DNA from: Myxococcales bacterium
GTDB taxonomy: Bacteria > Myxococcota_A > Bradymonadia > Bradymonadales > Bradymonadaceae
Direction: 5' to 3'
NCBI GenBank assembly: GCA_007119595.1
Contig: SKPJ01000385.1
Span: 1-32,433 of the forward strand
Length of the DNA stretch: 32,433 bases
Below are positions 1 through 12,358 of the stretch, in pieces. The translations under genes and the position numbers were made by a program. The notes beneath the pieces were generated by a model. It was not told where the DNA came from. It made no database searches and worked only from the letters and a program-made list of their open reading frames with translations. Within the stretch, counting starts at the first letter, position 1. Every line of letters starts with the position of its first letter.

Positions 1-1962
1 CGCCTGCCGGGCGGCGTATTCATTTTCGATCTCCTCGAGTCGACTGCCCTTTTCTTCCCACTGTTCCATGGTCTCCATCAGCTTTGTTTCCAGTTCCCCG
101 TGGCGCTTTTGCAATTCGATGATTCGGCTGGCCTCACCCTGGTGGGTCTCCGGTTGGGCCAGAGTCCGCTCCACATCTGCTAGCTCCACTTCCAGCGTTT
201 CGATGGTGGACTCCAATTCATCGACCTGCGCCCGAAGCGATCGCGTTTTTTCGGCCTTTTCCTGTCGCAATTGAGCAGTGCGGCGGCGTAGCTGCTTGCG
301 GGTCAGATTCGAATCGGTGGAATCATCCCCGGATGCTTCGTTCTGCGCTGCAGCGGAGGCGCGAGACTCCTTTTCACGCCGCCACTTATATTCGTCATAA
401 GTGCCCGGGTAGTCACGCAGTTGGCCGTCTTCAATATGGACGACCCGATTGACCACTTCATTGAGAAAGTAGCGATCGTGGCTGATCACGCAAAACGCCC
501 CTTCAAACCGGTTGAGCGCATGCTCCAGAACCCGGCGTGACGAGATATCGAGGTGATTCGTCGGCTCATCGAGCAAGAGACATCCCGCTGGTTCCAGCAA
601 CATCTTCGCCAGGGCCAGTCGGCTTTTCTCGCCGCCGGACAAGATGGAAATGGACTTGTGTACGTCGTCACCACTGAATAAAAACGCCCCCAAGATGGAG
701 CGGATATTGGGAGCTGCATCGTAGCTTGCTGCTTCGTGCATCTCCTCGAGGATCGTGCGCTTCAAATCCAGTTGGTGGACCGAATGCTGGGCGAAATAGG
801 CGGTCTCTACCTGGTGGCCCAATTCGATGGTTCCTTCGTCGGGTTGGCTGACGCCGGCCATCATCTTGAGAAGGGTTGATTTTCCAGCACCGTTGGGACC
901 GACGAGGGCCACTCGATCGCCGCGATGGAGCTGAAAATCGACGCCGTCATATACGACGTCTTCATCGTAGCGCTTGGCCACCTTGGAGGCGTCGATGACG
1001 ACCTTTCCAATGCGCGGGGGGCTGGGAAATGTAAAATGAATTTCCGAATCATAGGCCGGTGGAACGACGACAGGCTCCATTTTTTCGAGTTGCTTGATCC
1101 GGCTCTGTACCTGGCTGGCCCGGGCTGCCTGATAGCGAAAGCGGTCGATAAATTCCTGGATTCGCGCCCTCTCCTTTTGCTGGCGCTCTTTTTTGTCGAG
1201 CAGTCGCTGTCGGCGGACTTCCCGCTGTGTTCGGTAATGATCGTAGTCGCCATGATAGATGTTGATGGAGCCGGCATGGAGCTCGGCGATGGAGTCGACG
1301 AGGCGGTTTAGAAAATAGCGATCGTGGCTAATGGTGATGACCGTTCCATCATAATGGAGCAAGAATTGCTCGAGCCATTCGATGGAGCCCAGATCGAGGT
1401 GGTTTGTCGGCTCGTCGAGCAGCAATAAGTCGGGCTTCGTCAGCAGCAGTCGGGCCAATTGAGCCCGCATTTGCCAACCTCCCGAGAAGGTCGAGATGGG
1501 GCGGTCGAAATCACTGTCGGAAAACCCCATCCCGGAAATAATCTCGCGGGCGGCACTTCGCAGCTCGTAGCCCCCTTCGCGGCGAAATTTGTCCTGCGCT
1601 GTGGCGTATGCGCCGGTGACCTCTTCGTCGTCACCGTGATCCGCCATTTTTTGCTCCAGCGTTGCCAGAGTTGCCTCCAATTCCAATAGATCGCTGCGTC
1701 CCTCGATGACGACATCGAGCACGGTGCCCTCGTTTTCCAGGATTAATTCCTGGGGAAGGTGCCCCACCTGTGTCCCCCGCGGGCGTATGACGCGCCCCTC
1801 GTCGGGTTCTTCGTCGCCGGTGAGCAGGCGAAATAAGGTCGTCTTGCCAGCACCGTTGGGTCCGACGAGACCGATGGTCTGTCCCGTCGGAATCTGCCAG
1901 TCGAGTTTCTTAAACAGTCGTTCACCGCCGTATGCTTTGGCAATGCCGTCGAATTGAATCAT
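1..1962 (-). CDS. ABC-F family ATP-binding protein (Uup/EttA-like), C-terminus truncated by window edge
   Basis: Reverse strand from ATG at 1962 reads MIQFDGIAKAYGGERLFKKLDWQIPTGQTIGLVGPNGAGKTTLFRLLTG (Walker A), with a second Walker A region near 850-910 and a charged coiled-coil tail at the left edge. The frame appears open to position 1, which explains its absence from the ORF track. Confidence 0.9.
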   Translation of the reverse strand, partial: MIQFDGIAKAYGGERLFKKLDWQIPTGQTIGLVGPNGAGKTTLFRLLTGDEEPDEGRVIRPRGTQVGHLPQELILENEGTVLDVVIEGRSDLLELEATLATLEQKMADHGDDEEVTGAYATAQDKFRREGGYELRSAAREIISGMGFSDSDFDRPISTFSGGWQMRAQLARLLLTKPDLLLLDEPTNHLDLGSIEWLEQFLLHYDGTVITISHDRYFLNRLVDSIAELHAGSINIYHGDYDHYRTQREVRRQRLLDKKERQQKERARIQEFIDRFRYQAARASQVQSRIKQLEKMEPVVVPPAYDSEIHFTFPSPPRIGKVVIDASKVAKRYDEDVVYDGVDFQLHRGDRVALVGPNGAGKSTLLKMMAGVSQPDEGTIELGHQVETAYFAQHSVHQLDLKRTILEEMHEAASYDAAPNIRSILGAFLFSGDDVHKSISILSGGEKSRLALAKMLLEPAGCLLLDEPTNHLDISSRRVLEHALNRFEGAFCVISHDRYFLNEVVNRVVHIEDGQLRDYPGTYDEYKWRREKESRASAAAQNEASGDDSTDSNLTRKQLRRRTAQLRQEKAEKTRSLRAQVDELESTIETLEVELADVERTLAQPETHQGEASRIIELQKRHGELETKLMETMEQWEEKGSRLEEIENEYAARQA

Positions 1963-2172
1963 GTAGTGGTCTCCCTTCTAGAGCTTGGTCGGCACATATA
2001 ACGGTCCCGCCGTAACGGAGCAACTCGAAGCAGCCGGATCACACCGCCAAATTGACACCGAAGGCAAGCCATTGTTATCTTGGCCGAGTCCCCGACTGAG
2101 TAAGTGCTTCGCTTTAGGTTTGTAACTTCAAGCATCCGACCTAATTTTGGGTGCGATACCAAGGAACACATT

Positions 2173-3300
2173 ATGAGAAGTCTGATTTTGACTGTGCTGG
2201 CGGTTTGTGTCGTATCGCTGGGGTCTGTGGGGTTTGCCTCGGTGGCCCAAGCATCCGATGCCGATCAGGTGGTCATTGTCGATTTTGATACGACCGACGT
2301 CGATGGGCCGATTATGGATGATTTATATGGTCATCTTCGGCGCTACGTCTCGGACGATGCATCCATGCAGGTCAGTGAGACCGGCGATATCTCGATGAGC
2401 GATCTGGTCTTGATGGCCGGTTGCGACCCCTCCGAGCCGGCCTGCCTTGCAATGCTCGGCGATTTTGTGGACGGCGATCGCCTCTTATTCGGTTCTGTGG
2501 AACAGCGAGACGGGACGTTGACGATTTCGATGACCCTCTTTGATTTTGAGGACGTTCGAGTCAGTCGAGAAATTTCCGAGCAAACCGTGCGTCTCGGTAC
2601 GAATTGGTTCGGCGAAGCCCTCGAGGGCGTCGTTGAGCACTTTATGTTTGGAAAGACGGCGTCGTTGACGGTGACATTATCCGATGAACCGGAGGCCCGT
2701 TTGCGGGTCAACGGAGAATCTGTGGGCACCGGTTCCATGACGTTAGATGAGGTCGCCCCCGGAGAAGTGGTCGTTATGGCGATGGCTCCCGATGGCAGCG
2801 AGCAAACCCGGCGCCTTGCACTGCGTCATCAACAGGAGGAAGAAGTCGAGATAAGTTTCGATGAATCCGTCGATTCCGATATTGACGCTCCGCCGGTGGC
2901 CCACCCGGGCGAGTCCGGGCCGTCTCTGGTGCCGGGCATTGCTGTTTCCGGGGTTGGTGTGGCAAGTCTGATATTCGGATTTGTCGCCAATTCGTCGCTG
3001 TCGTCGACCGAAGATGATGCCAATGACTTGGTCACGCAGGGGTTGCAGGACTCCAGCGATGCAGCCCGTGCAGGGGAATTGCAGAGCGATATGGATCGGG
3101 CCAATACGATGCGCTTTATCGGTTGGAGCGGTGGTGTTGTCGGTCTTGGTGCCGGAGGCTTTCTTCTGGTTCGTGCGCTGATGGCCCAGCCTTCCTCGGC
3201 GGGTAGCGCCAGTGCGACATTGAGCGATGAGCGCACCTTGGACTTCGATGTGGGGGCCACTTCGGATGGCGTCAACGCCGGCATCCGTTTCGACTTTTAG
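2173..3300 (+). CDS. Exported PEGA-domain-like protein with signal peptide and one internal hydrophobic segment
   Basis: ATG at 2173 preceded by AAGGA. N-terminus MRSLILTVLAVCVVSLGSVGFASVAQA is a signal peptide. PEGA-like stretch: ASLTVTLSDEPEARLRVNGESVGTGSMTLDEVAPGEVVV. Confidence 0.7.
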   Translation: MRSLILTVLAVCVVSLGSVGFASVAQASDADQVVIVDFDTTDVDGPIMDDLYGHLRRYVSDDASMQVSETGDISMSDLVLMAGCDPSEPACLAMLGDFVDGDRLLFGSVEQRDGTLTISMTLFDFEDVRVSREISEQTVRLGTNWFGEALEGVVEHFMFGKTASLTVTLSDEPEARLRVNGESVGTGSMTLDEVAPGEVVVMAMAPDGSEQTRRLALRHQQEEEVEISFDESVDSDIDAPPVAHPGESGPSLVPGIAVSGVGVASLIFGFVANSSLSSTEDDANDLVTQGLQDSSDAARAGELQSDMDRANTMRFIGWSGGVVGLGAGGFLLVRALMAQPSSAGSASATLSDERTLDFDVGATSDGVNAGIRFDF

Positions 3301-3346
3301 CAGCCTGCTTGTTCAGGGTTTCGCCATTTCAACGATGAAGGACGAA

Positions 3347-3375
3347 GCGTCGGGCATTGTGCCCGGCGCTTTTTT
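3347..3375 (+). terminator. Rho-independent terminator downstream of the PEGA-like gene
   Basis: GCGTCGGGC-ATTGT-GCCCGGCGC stem (one G-T wobble) followed by TTTTTT. Confidence 0.8.
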
Positions 3376-3383
3376 AGTCGAAA

Positions 3384-3422
3384 GCCCCATCGATTCCCGA
3401 TTTGTCGGGGTTTCGATGGGGC
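3384..3422. other. Two-tier hairpin in a convergent intergenic region
   Basis: Outer arms GCCCCATCGA/TCGATGGGGC (10 bp) enclose inner arms CCCGA/TCGGG. Confidence 0.6.
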
Positions 3423-3458
3423 GCTTGAAGTCTTCACCGACCGGAAAAAGCGTGGGAA

Positions 3459-5354
3459 TCAGTTTGAGTCTGCGTCGTTCGCCAGTCCCACTTTGGCGAG
3501 TAGGCTCATCACCGATACATCGTCGTTGTTGGCCAGGTCTTCAAAGATCTGTCGGCTATCGTCGGTCATATTTGAGACCAGATACCAGGCCGCAATCTCA
3601 GCGGCGGGCTCGTCGGTGAAATCTCGGACGATCCGATTCATCAAGGCCGCGTCACCAGAGTCGGCGTCTGCAATGATGAAATGCACGAGATTGCGCCGTA
3701 CCCCGCTATCGAGGTCGTTCGAGCGGACGAGTTCGCGAGCCACGGGAAGCAAGACGTCTCGGTGGGCCTCCACATGGTTTACACCGGCACTGCGAACTCG
3801 ATTGGTGTTGTGCGTCAACAGGGTCTCGTAGAGTGCTTTGCGCGCCGATGGAATCAGCGCATGAGGGTCGATGTCATGGGCAAAGGTATTCGGTGGGTTG
3901 CGCAATGCGGAGCGCATATGAGGACGTGCGTTACTCGGCTCGACTCGGAGCAAGGTGAGAAAAGCGCGCCATTTTATGTCGTTGTCGCGATCCTGGAGCA
4001 AGTGCTCCAGCGCCGCCGTCGTCTCCGGGAGGCCGATGGTCTCGAGCCCCTCGACGACAGCCATACGGACTGTCGGATCATTGTCGGTGACCAAAAAACG
4101 CAATACCTGCGCGGATCGGGCATCCGTAATTTGTCCGACCGCCGCGATCAACTCCAAGCGAACTTCCTCATTGGACTCCCCTGTCAGGGCTGCCCGGAGA
4201 TCGGATAGGCTCTCGGGATTGCCCAACTGGCCCAGGCCCCGTGCGGAATGTCGGCGAATGTCTGCCCGGCCCTCGCCGAGTCCTCGGGTGAGGAGGTCGG
4301 ATGCTTCGCTGCGTCCGGTTCGACCCAGTGCGCGTACCGAGATGAGCCGCTCCTCAAAATAGGTGCTGGAGAACTTCTCTTGTAGATCCGTGAAAAATGC
4401 GTCGTCTGCGTCAGTGGCGGCCAGTTCGTACAAAAGTTGTCGCTCTCGCTCCCGTTCGTCATCATCGGCGGCTTCGATGGCTTCGATAAGTGGCCGAAGT
4501 TGGGCGAGGTCGGAACTAATCTCGTGCTGGAGCAAAAACTCCATGGTCTCGACTCGCTCGTCGGAGTCTGCTTCAGTGAGTGTGCCGACGAGTACTTCGA
4601 CACCCCGGTCCTCGCCCAATTCGACGAGCTGTCGTGCGGCACGCAACTGCATCTGCTCGTTGTCATCACGGGAGGCAGTCTTGAGTAATTCAACGACCGA
4701 GGAGCGCAGCGCAGATCGCTTTGCCAGGGTGTCCGTGAAGTCGAGAACCTGTGCGCGGATGGACGCATCGCCGTGTTTGAGTAGTGCCTCCAGGGTCTCC
4801 ATGATTGCTTTGTCTGCCGTGTGAACCAAGGACTGGCGCGCAGCATCGCGAATGTCTTCGTCGTCGTTGGTGAGCTGTCTTGTCAGGTGTTCGTATAGCG
4901 CACCGCGCTGAGCAGCCTGAAAGCGAAAAATATCGCGCCGGTCGGAGGCTGATGCCTCGGTCAGGGCCTGGTCAATAAGAGAGGCGAGATGCGCGGTGGG
5001 TAGATATACCGACAACTGCCGGAGTGCCTCGTAGGTATTCGACGATTGAAGAAGTTGTTCCGCTGTAAAGGAGATGCCCTCGGAGTCTTCGGCCAGGATC
5101 AGCGCTGCCCCGGCAGCCAGTCGCTCCGGCTCGTTGCTCGCCGATTTATATTCTCCAAACTCCGCCTGTTGCTCACTCGTACCCTTGTGCCCCAGGGCGA
5201 CCAGCGCGGCCGTTCGAAGGGCTGCGTCACCCTCTGCGAGTTGTTCGGCGAGAAAGTCACCGAGTGGATCGGACGTGTCGGAGGCCGTGGCAGTAGCGGC
5301 GAAGAACGTCAAACATATAATGAGAAGTAATGCCAGCGCTCGAGACCACTTCAT
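3459..5354 (-). CDS. Exported HEAT-repeat protein
   Basis: Probable start at internal ATG 5354 (MKWSRALALLLIICLTFFAATATAS signal peptide). Many helical repeats such as DIRRHSARGLGQLGNPESLSDLRAAL and PTVRMAVVEGLETIGLPETTAALEHLL. Confidence 0.8.
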   Translation of the reverse strand: MKWSRALALLLIICLTFFAATATASDTSDPLGDFLAEQLAEGDAALRTAALVALGHKGTSEQQAEFGEYKSASNEPERLAAGAALILAEDSEGISFTAEQLLQSSNTYEALRQLSVYLPTAHLASLIDQALTEASASDRRDIFRFQAAQRGALYEHLTRQLTNDDEDIRDAARQSLVHTADKAIMETLEALLKHGDASIRAQVLDFTDTLAKRSALRSSVVELLKTASRDDNEQMQLRAARQLVELGEDRGVEVLVGTLTEADSDERVETMEFLLQHEISSDLAQLRPLIEAIEAADDDERERERQLLYELAATDADDAFFTDLQEKFSSTYFEERLISVRALGRTGRSEASDLLTRGLGEGRADIRRHSARGLGQLGNPESLSDLRAALTGESNEEVRLELIAAVGQITDARSAQVLRFLVTDNDPTVRMAVVEGLETIGLPETTAALEHLLQDRDNDIKWRAFLTLLRVEPSNARPHMRSALRNPPNTFAHDIDPHALIPSARKALYETLLTHNTNRVRSAGVNHVEAHRDVLLPVARELVRSNDLDSGVRRNLVHFIIADADSGDAALMNRIVRDFTDEPAAEIAAWYLVSNMTDDSRQIFEDLANNDDVSVMSLLAKVGLANDADSN

Positions 5355-5434
5355 GAAATTTATCCTGGGACTGAAGGGAAGCAATGATGCGCGCAATCGA
5401 CCTCCGAGGAGTTCATAGCGGAGTGGATGCGCGT

Positions 5435-5725
5435 TTATCCAAAATAGGTATCCATCCGCGAGTTGATTCGGTCTTCGACCTTTCCTCTAAAGGGACGGGC
5501 AAAGAGTTTGAGATCGATATCGATCATGACGTCCGTTTCATTGACCTCGAATTGGCCTGTAAACCCTTTCCCTTTGACATTGGCCTGGGTCTTGTCGTCG
5601 TTCCACTTGATATTGTCGACCAATGACGAAAACTCTTCTTGCACATCGTCGACGACCTTTTCGACTTTTTGTTTGGCTTCGTCTTCGCTCATTCCATGAG
5701 CTCGTCGAACGGAAATATCGGCCAT
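5435..5725 (-). CDS. Polyhydroxyalkanoic acid system-like small protein (PHA_gran_rgn-like)
   Basis: Start taken at ATG 5725: MADISVRRAHGMSEDEAKQKVEKVVDDVQEEF...GKGFTGQFEVNETDVMIDIDLKLFARPFRGKVEDRINSRMDTYFG. This layout (charged amphipathic N-terminus, G-x-G-x-V strands, C-terminal helix) matches the family as I remember it. Confidence 0.65.
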   Translation of the reverse strand: MADISVRRAHGMSEDEAKQKVEKVVDDVQEEFSSLVDNIKWNDDKTQANVKGKGFTGQFEVNETDVMIDIDLKLFARPFRGKVEDRINSRMDTYFG

Positions 5726-6035
5726 GGGAATTCTCCTGGTAGTTGGAATTTGAGATGGATGTGAAAGATGCGTGTCCAAACCTAGACAAGTAGCATCAAA
5801 GCCGGCGATTTTCGAGCTGGCGAATGACACAAAAACCGACGGTAGCAACCGCTTGAACAGAGTGTCAATCCTTGACCAACTCGGAATTTGCCGGGCGCCA
5901 TTGTGCGCTTGTAACACCGCGGTTGAGGTTTTCCGTCTTCGAGTTACAAAACTTGTCGTTGTCCAGCCCTAATGCTAGGCTCGCAAAGAATTCAGTGGAG
6001 TATGCAGGTCAGTCCATATCCCCAGCGAGGTTTTT

Positions 6036-6764
6036 ATGAAGTCGCCATTGTTGATGCTGATGGTTCTGGGCACAATTGGTGCGGTCACCCTTGCCAGTGC
6101 CAGTGCGGATGCTCAGCGAGTGCGAACCTTCGACGATCAGGTCGATACAGAGGGACAACAGGGAGTGGCCATTCCGGGGGCTCCGGCCCCGCAGCCCCAA
6201 CCAGCGGAGCCCGCACCGGCTCCGACCGGCGACGATGCCGCCGGCGGTGAGGATGGCGAAGACGAAGCTTCCATGGGCTCCTATCAGATCTCGATCTACG
6301 GACAGGGACAACGCGGGGCCTCCGGAATTGACGCCGGGCGCCTGCAAGATCCGATGCAATTATATCAGGGCATCATCCCCGGTAAACGCGATTTCGTCTC
6401 TCATCTCGAGTCAGCCCGAAAGCAAGGTGAAGCATCGGGAGCCCCAAACCAGATCACCTGGGTTGGATTTCAGCCCGATGAGAATCGGACACGAATCTTT
6501 TTTCAGACTCCCCGGCCGGCGAGCTATCAAGTTCGGGAAGCCTTTGCCGAGGGACAGATCATCGTGACCTTTGAAAACGCCCGTATCGCAGAGCGCAATT
6601 TTAGTCGGTTTATCGATACCAGTCATTTTGATCGGGTTGTACAGCGCATCGAAACGCAGGAGACTCGAGGTGGCAACGTACAGGTCACCCTGACGGTCAG
6701 CGACAACGTGGAGCCGTCGATTTCGACCGAGGGCGACTATCTGTATCTCGATTTTCCTCGCTGA
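6036..6764 (+). CDS. Exported AMIN-domain-like protein
   Basis: Signal peptide MKSPLLMLMVLGTIGAVTLASASADA, Pro-rich linker, then AMIN-like ITWVGFQPDENRTRIFFQTPRPASYQV...LTVSDNVEPSISTEGDYLYLDFPR. Confidence 0.7.
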   Translation: MKSPLLMLMVLGTIGAVTLASASADAQRVRTFDDQVDTEGQQGVAIPGAPAPQPQPAEPAPAPTGDDAAGGEDGEDEASMGSYQISIYGQGQRGASGIDAGRLQDPMQLYQGIIPGKRDFVSHLESARKQGEASGAPNQITWVGFQPDENRTRIFFQTPRPASYQVREAFAEGQIIVTFENARIAERNFSRFIDTSHFDRVVQRIETQETRGGNVQVTLTVSDNVEPSISTEGDYLYLDFPR

Positions 6765-6843
6765 CCAATGGACTGAAGCCAACGCTTGCCGCGGTGTCCG
6801 GAGGCGATGGCGGACGTTACTTTCTGAGTGGTATTAACTCCCG

Positions 6844-9030
6844 ATGCCTCTGCCGCCGGGTCGACTCATCGCCGTGATGCTAACGGTGGCCTTGTTGCCG
6901 AACGCAGCACAGGCAGCCGAACCACTCCCCCTTCCCTCTCCACAGCCATTTGAGGTGCTCGTCGACTCCGTGCAGGAATCGGCCGCTGATCCCCTCTGGC
7001 AATGCTCGCCGTCTGCAGGTGCCAAATGCGACTGCGTCACCTTTGGCGGTGAACAGTGGCAAATGCATTGGTCCGGTGTGGAGCGCGTTTCGGGGTCGGT
7101 GCGAGCAGAGAACATCGTTCTAGCCTACAAGGACGAGCGCATCCGTGGAGAGGGATTCGAGGTGCAGCTCGACGGCGATACGCCGGTCCTCACCTTCGCA
7201 TCTGGTGCCTGGACCACCGGGGATCTGAATTCGCAAACGCTACAATTTCGGCGTGCCACAGTGCGGCCGGCGGATGATTCGGTGAAGGTGGAATTTGACG
7301 ACCCGGTCTGGCGCCGGGGTCGTGAGGCCATCGAATTTTCCACCGGATGTGACGGTGAGGAGTTGGACGCCGATGTTGAAGATGGGTTGGATATGGTTGT
7401 TGGTCCCCGGAGAGCGGCGGCGCAAAGACTCTACTTCGCCGATAATGACTGGCATGTGGATCGATTGAAGCTCGAGGGAGCACTGCGCCCACGACTTTCT
7501 TCGGGATTGACTGCAGGAGATCGAACGGCCGGCCTGCTTCCCCCGTCATTGCGCATGGGGCCCGATGGCGTACGGATCACGGGAGAGACTCATCTGGGAG
7601 ATGTGCCCGTCGGTCTGCGAAGCCATTTCGACACCGGCACAGGAGTCGGTGTGGGCGCGGCCTATTGGTCGTCGTCGCCGTTATGTGAGTCGACGCCGTG
7701 CCGCACGGAGCGGATTTCCGTGGATGGGTTTGCGAATTCGGATGGGCTCTCAGCGGGCCACCTCAGCGGCGAGATTGGCACCGGGACACCGCGGCGACAC
7801 GCGGTGGCGAACACTGACGGATTGTCGTGGACCGATGGGGAGGGTCAACCCGGGATGGCCACCCTCGTCGATCGCGGTGCCCTGTTCAGGGATTGGTCCG
7901 CCCAACGGGCCGGTATATCGATATCCAGTGAGCAGCATGACCTACTGATTACCGGTACCCATCTGGCAGAAGGTCAAGGCGGCTTTGAGCCCGGACAGGC
8001 CCAACCCTGGGCGTTGGATGTTGGCGTCAAATATGGAACCCATATCGATCTGGGCACTCCGGGACAAGCGGATCTGCGCGTACGCCATCGTGAGCTCAAT
8101 GGCTCGCAATTGCAATCGCTTCGACTCAGTAGCCTGGATATGGGTCTGCAGAAAATGTACGGCACGACACGGCGAGCCTACGTGCGGCCTGCTCTTCAGG
8201 CGCAGATGGCCATGGGGGTATTCAACGATGTCGATGGAGCTATAGGAGGGAGTCGAGCCCACGTCGATGCCTACGCAGACGGTGGATTGGCGCTGCGCGG
8301 CCACTGGCCCTCACTGACCCACACGATCACTCCCCGTGGACTGGTCGGCCGGCGGATTGTGGCCGACGATGCGGTGCCGGCACAGTTGCGCGATGTCGAT
8401 GTCGGCGGCAGCGCCGTCACCGGGCATTCTTTCAATTTTATGGGGGTCTCGACGGGACAGCGCTTCGCCTGGCCGGGGCGCGGCATTTTCCGGATTCCCA
8501 TCGGCGTAGTATTTTTCGACCAGGGAGAGGGACGGGAGTGGAGCGGGATTTCCCATGCGACCTTGGAGTGGGGCTCCCATCATCTGCACCGCCCCGTCGT
8601 GATCGGTGTCGACGGCCAATGTGTGCGGTGGTGCGACCGCTACGGTGGGCGCGGACGGCTTCAGGTCGGTTGGACGGAGCGACTGGAGTCGGTGACCAGT
8701 GTTGGTTGGATGGCAGCCGATCCGTCGGGAATGCTCTCCTTTGATCGTCAGTTGAGAGGCGGTACCGGGATGTGGTTCGCCGGTGCCGACGACGGCCTTC
8801 AGGACGACAGCGCCGTTCACGCCTCGGCCCTGCGCGGGAGGTGGACCCAGTGGCGCGCCCAACTGCGATATTTCGGCGATGTGCGGGAGCCCTCGGAAAG
8901 CGGCCTCGAGGCTCTGGTGGAGCATCGGTGGCCCGAGATTGGATGGGGGATCGGTCTGCGCGCGGCGGCCCTTCCCCATCGCGACCTGTGGGCGGCCACG
9001 GTCGGACTCAGTACTTCGCCCGTTTTTTGA
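6844..9030 (+). CDS. Outer-membrane beta-barrel protein, LptD-like organisation (OstA-like N-terminal strands plus barrel)
   Basis: Signal peptide to AAQAA. N-terminal ENIVLAYKDERIRGEGFEVQLDGDTPVLTFASGAW resembles OstA repeats. Barrel-like alternating strands, LptD-like THTITPRGLVGRR, C-terminal Phe. Confidence 0.55.
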   Translation: MPLPPGRLIAVMLTVALLPNAAQAAEPLPLPSPQPFEVLVDSVQESAADPLWQCSPSAGAKCDCVTFGGEQWQMHWSGVERVSGSVRAENIVLAYKDERIRGEGFEVQLDGDTPVLTFASGAWTTGDLNSQTLQFRRATVRPADDSVKVEFDDPVWRRGREAIEFSTGCDGEELDADVEDGLDMVVGPRRAAAQRLYFADNDWHVDRLKLEGALRPRLSSGLTAGDRTAGLLPPSLRMGPDGVRITGETHLGDVPVGLRSHFDTGTGVGVGAAYWSSSPLCESTPCRTERISVDGFANSDGLSAGHLSGEIGTGTPRRHAVANTDGLSWTDGEGQPGMATLVDRGALFRDWSAQRAGISISSEQHDLLITGTHLAEGQGGFEPGQAQPWALDVGVKYGTHIDLGTPGQADLRVRHRELNGSQLQSLRLSSLDMGLQKMYGTTRRAYVRPALQAQMAMGVFNDVDGAIGGSRAHVDAYADGGLALRGHWPSLTHTITPRGLVGRRIVADDAVPAQLRDVDVGGSAVTGHSFNFMGVSTGQRFAWPGRGIFRIPIGVVFFDQGEGREWSGISHATLEWGSHHLHRPVVIGVDGQCVRWCDRYGGRGRLQVGWTERLESVTSVGWMAADPSGMLSFDRQLRGGTGMWFAGADDGLQDDSAVHASALRGRWTQWRAQLRYFGDVREPSESGLEALVEHRWPEIGWGIGLRAAALPHRDLWAATVGLSTSPVF

Positions 9031-9715
9031 GGCTCGGCAATAAGGGGTGGTTGGGCTTTAGCGCTTCCAGTTGTTCCAGCGCACGGTGGGACATCTCTTG
9101 ATTGCGGGTGTTGATCCCGAATCGTGCCAGGAGTGCAAAGATTTCGGGGTTGTCCGGTTCCATTTTTGCGGCCCGTTGTAGCCCTCGTCCGGCCTCTTCT
9201 TTGAGGGGTTTGTTGGTGGGGTCGAGCTTGAATCGAGTATAGGCCAGATTGGCCAGGATAATGCCCCGCGACGGGTCGTAGTCGCAGGCTCGTTGAAAAT
9301 ATTCTCGAGCCGCGTTGAAATCGCCGAGGCGAAGATAGGTCAAACCATCGCGTAAATAGATATCTCCCATGGCCTCGGCCTCCGGATCGATGTCCGGCAG
9401 GTCTGGCGCCACTGGCTTGGCATCCGTATCGGGCCGTGATTGAATCTGGACCATCGCCCGTCCAATGGCTCGGCGAACATCGAGAGCCTTACGGGTTAGA
9501 TCCATATTTCCGAGACGTTGAAAGTTCTCGGCCCGATAAAACCGCTCGTAGCGATCATAGCGGTCGCGTACCTCCTCCATGGTCGCCTCGCCCGTCAGGT
9601 TGAGGACCACGTAGGGATTTGATGTGTCCTGAATGCGCTCAAAATCCTCGCGCACGATGGACCGAATCCGTTCGATTCGATCTGTGTGCTCATCTGGTGA
9701 GTCGACCTTCGACAT
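9008..9715 (-). CDS. TPR-repeat protein with N-terminal J-domain-like segment
   Basis: NPYVVLNLTGEATMEEVRDRYDRYERFYRAENF resembles a degenerate J-domain; GDIYLRDGLTYLRLGDFNAAREYFQRACDYDPSRGIILANLAYTRFKLDP is TPR. Confidence 0.7.
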   Translation of the reverse strand: MSKVDSPDEHTDRIERIRSIVREDFERIQDTSNPYVVLNLTGEATMEEVRDRYDRYERFYRAENFQRLGNMDLTRKALDVRRAIGRAMVQIQSRPDTDAKPVAPDLPDIDPEAEAMGDIYLRDGLTYLRLGDFNAAREYFQRACDYDPSRGIILANLAYTRFKLDPTNKPLKEEAGRGLQRAAKMEPDNPEIFALLARFGINTRNQEMSHRALEQLEALKPNHPLLPSLKKRAKY

Positions 9716-9842
9716 GAGATACCGCTTTTCATCCGTTCGTATTTATGGTTTCAGTCCGTCGGACGCAAACTGGGACGTGAATGTGAGTGTAGGCTGAGAG
9801 TGGAAACGGAACAACTGTCAAACCGGACGGGACGACCGAGTG

Positions 9843-12184
<2,342 letters not shown>

Positions 12185-12358
12185 CCTGTGCCATTCGCAC
12201 TGATAAGTGACAGCGTCGTTTGCGAAGTTCGTGTCGCTCGACGTACTACTGGAAATAAACCGGTGGCGACTGTCCTTGTTTCCCTCCACGGTGTTGAATG
12301 CCGTGGCAAGACAAAACGCTGTGTTTCGCGGAATTGCCGATCTGGAGAAAAAACGTAC

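Noticed and set aside
5726-5917. N-terminal extension of the PHA-granule-like protein (ORF start 5917)
   Set aside because: MADISVRRAHGM at 5725 fits the family start, and the extension crosses the presumed promoter region.
12188-12358. In-frame upstream extension of yajC from ATG 12188
   Set aside because: YajC begins naturally at MNLATFIIAQ before its TM helix; the extension has no family similarity and looks like an open leader.
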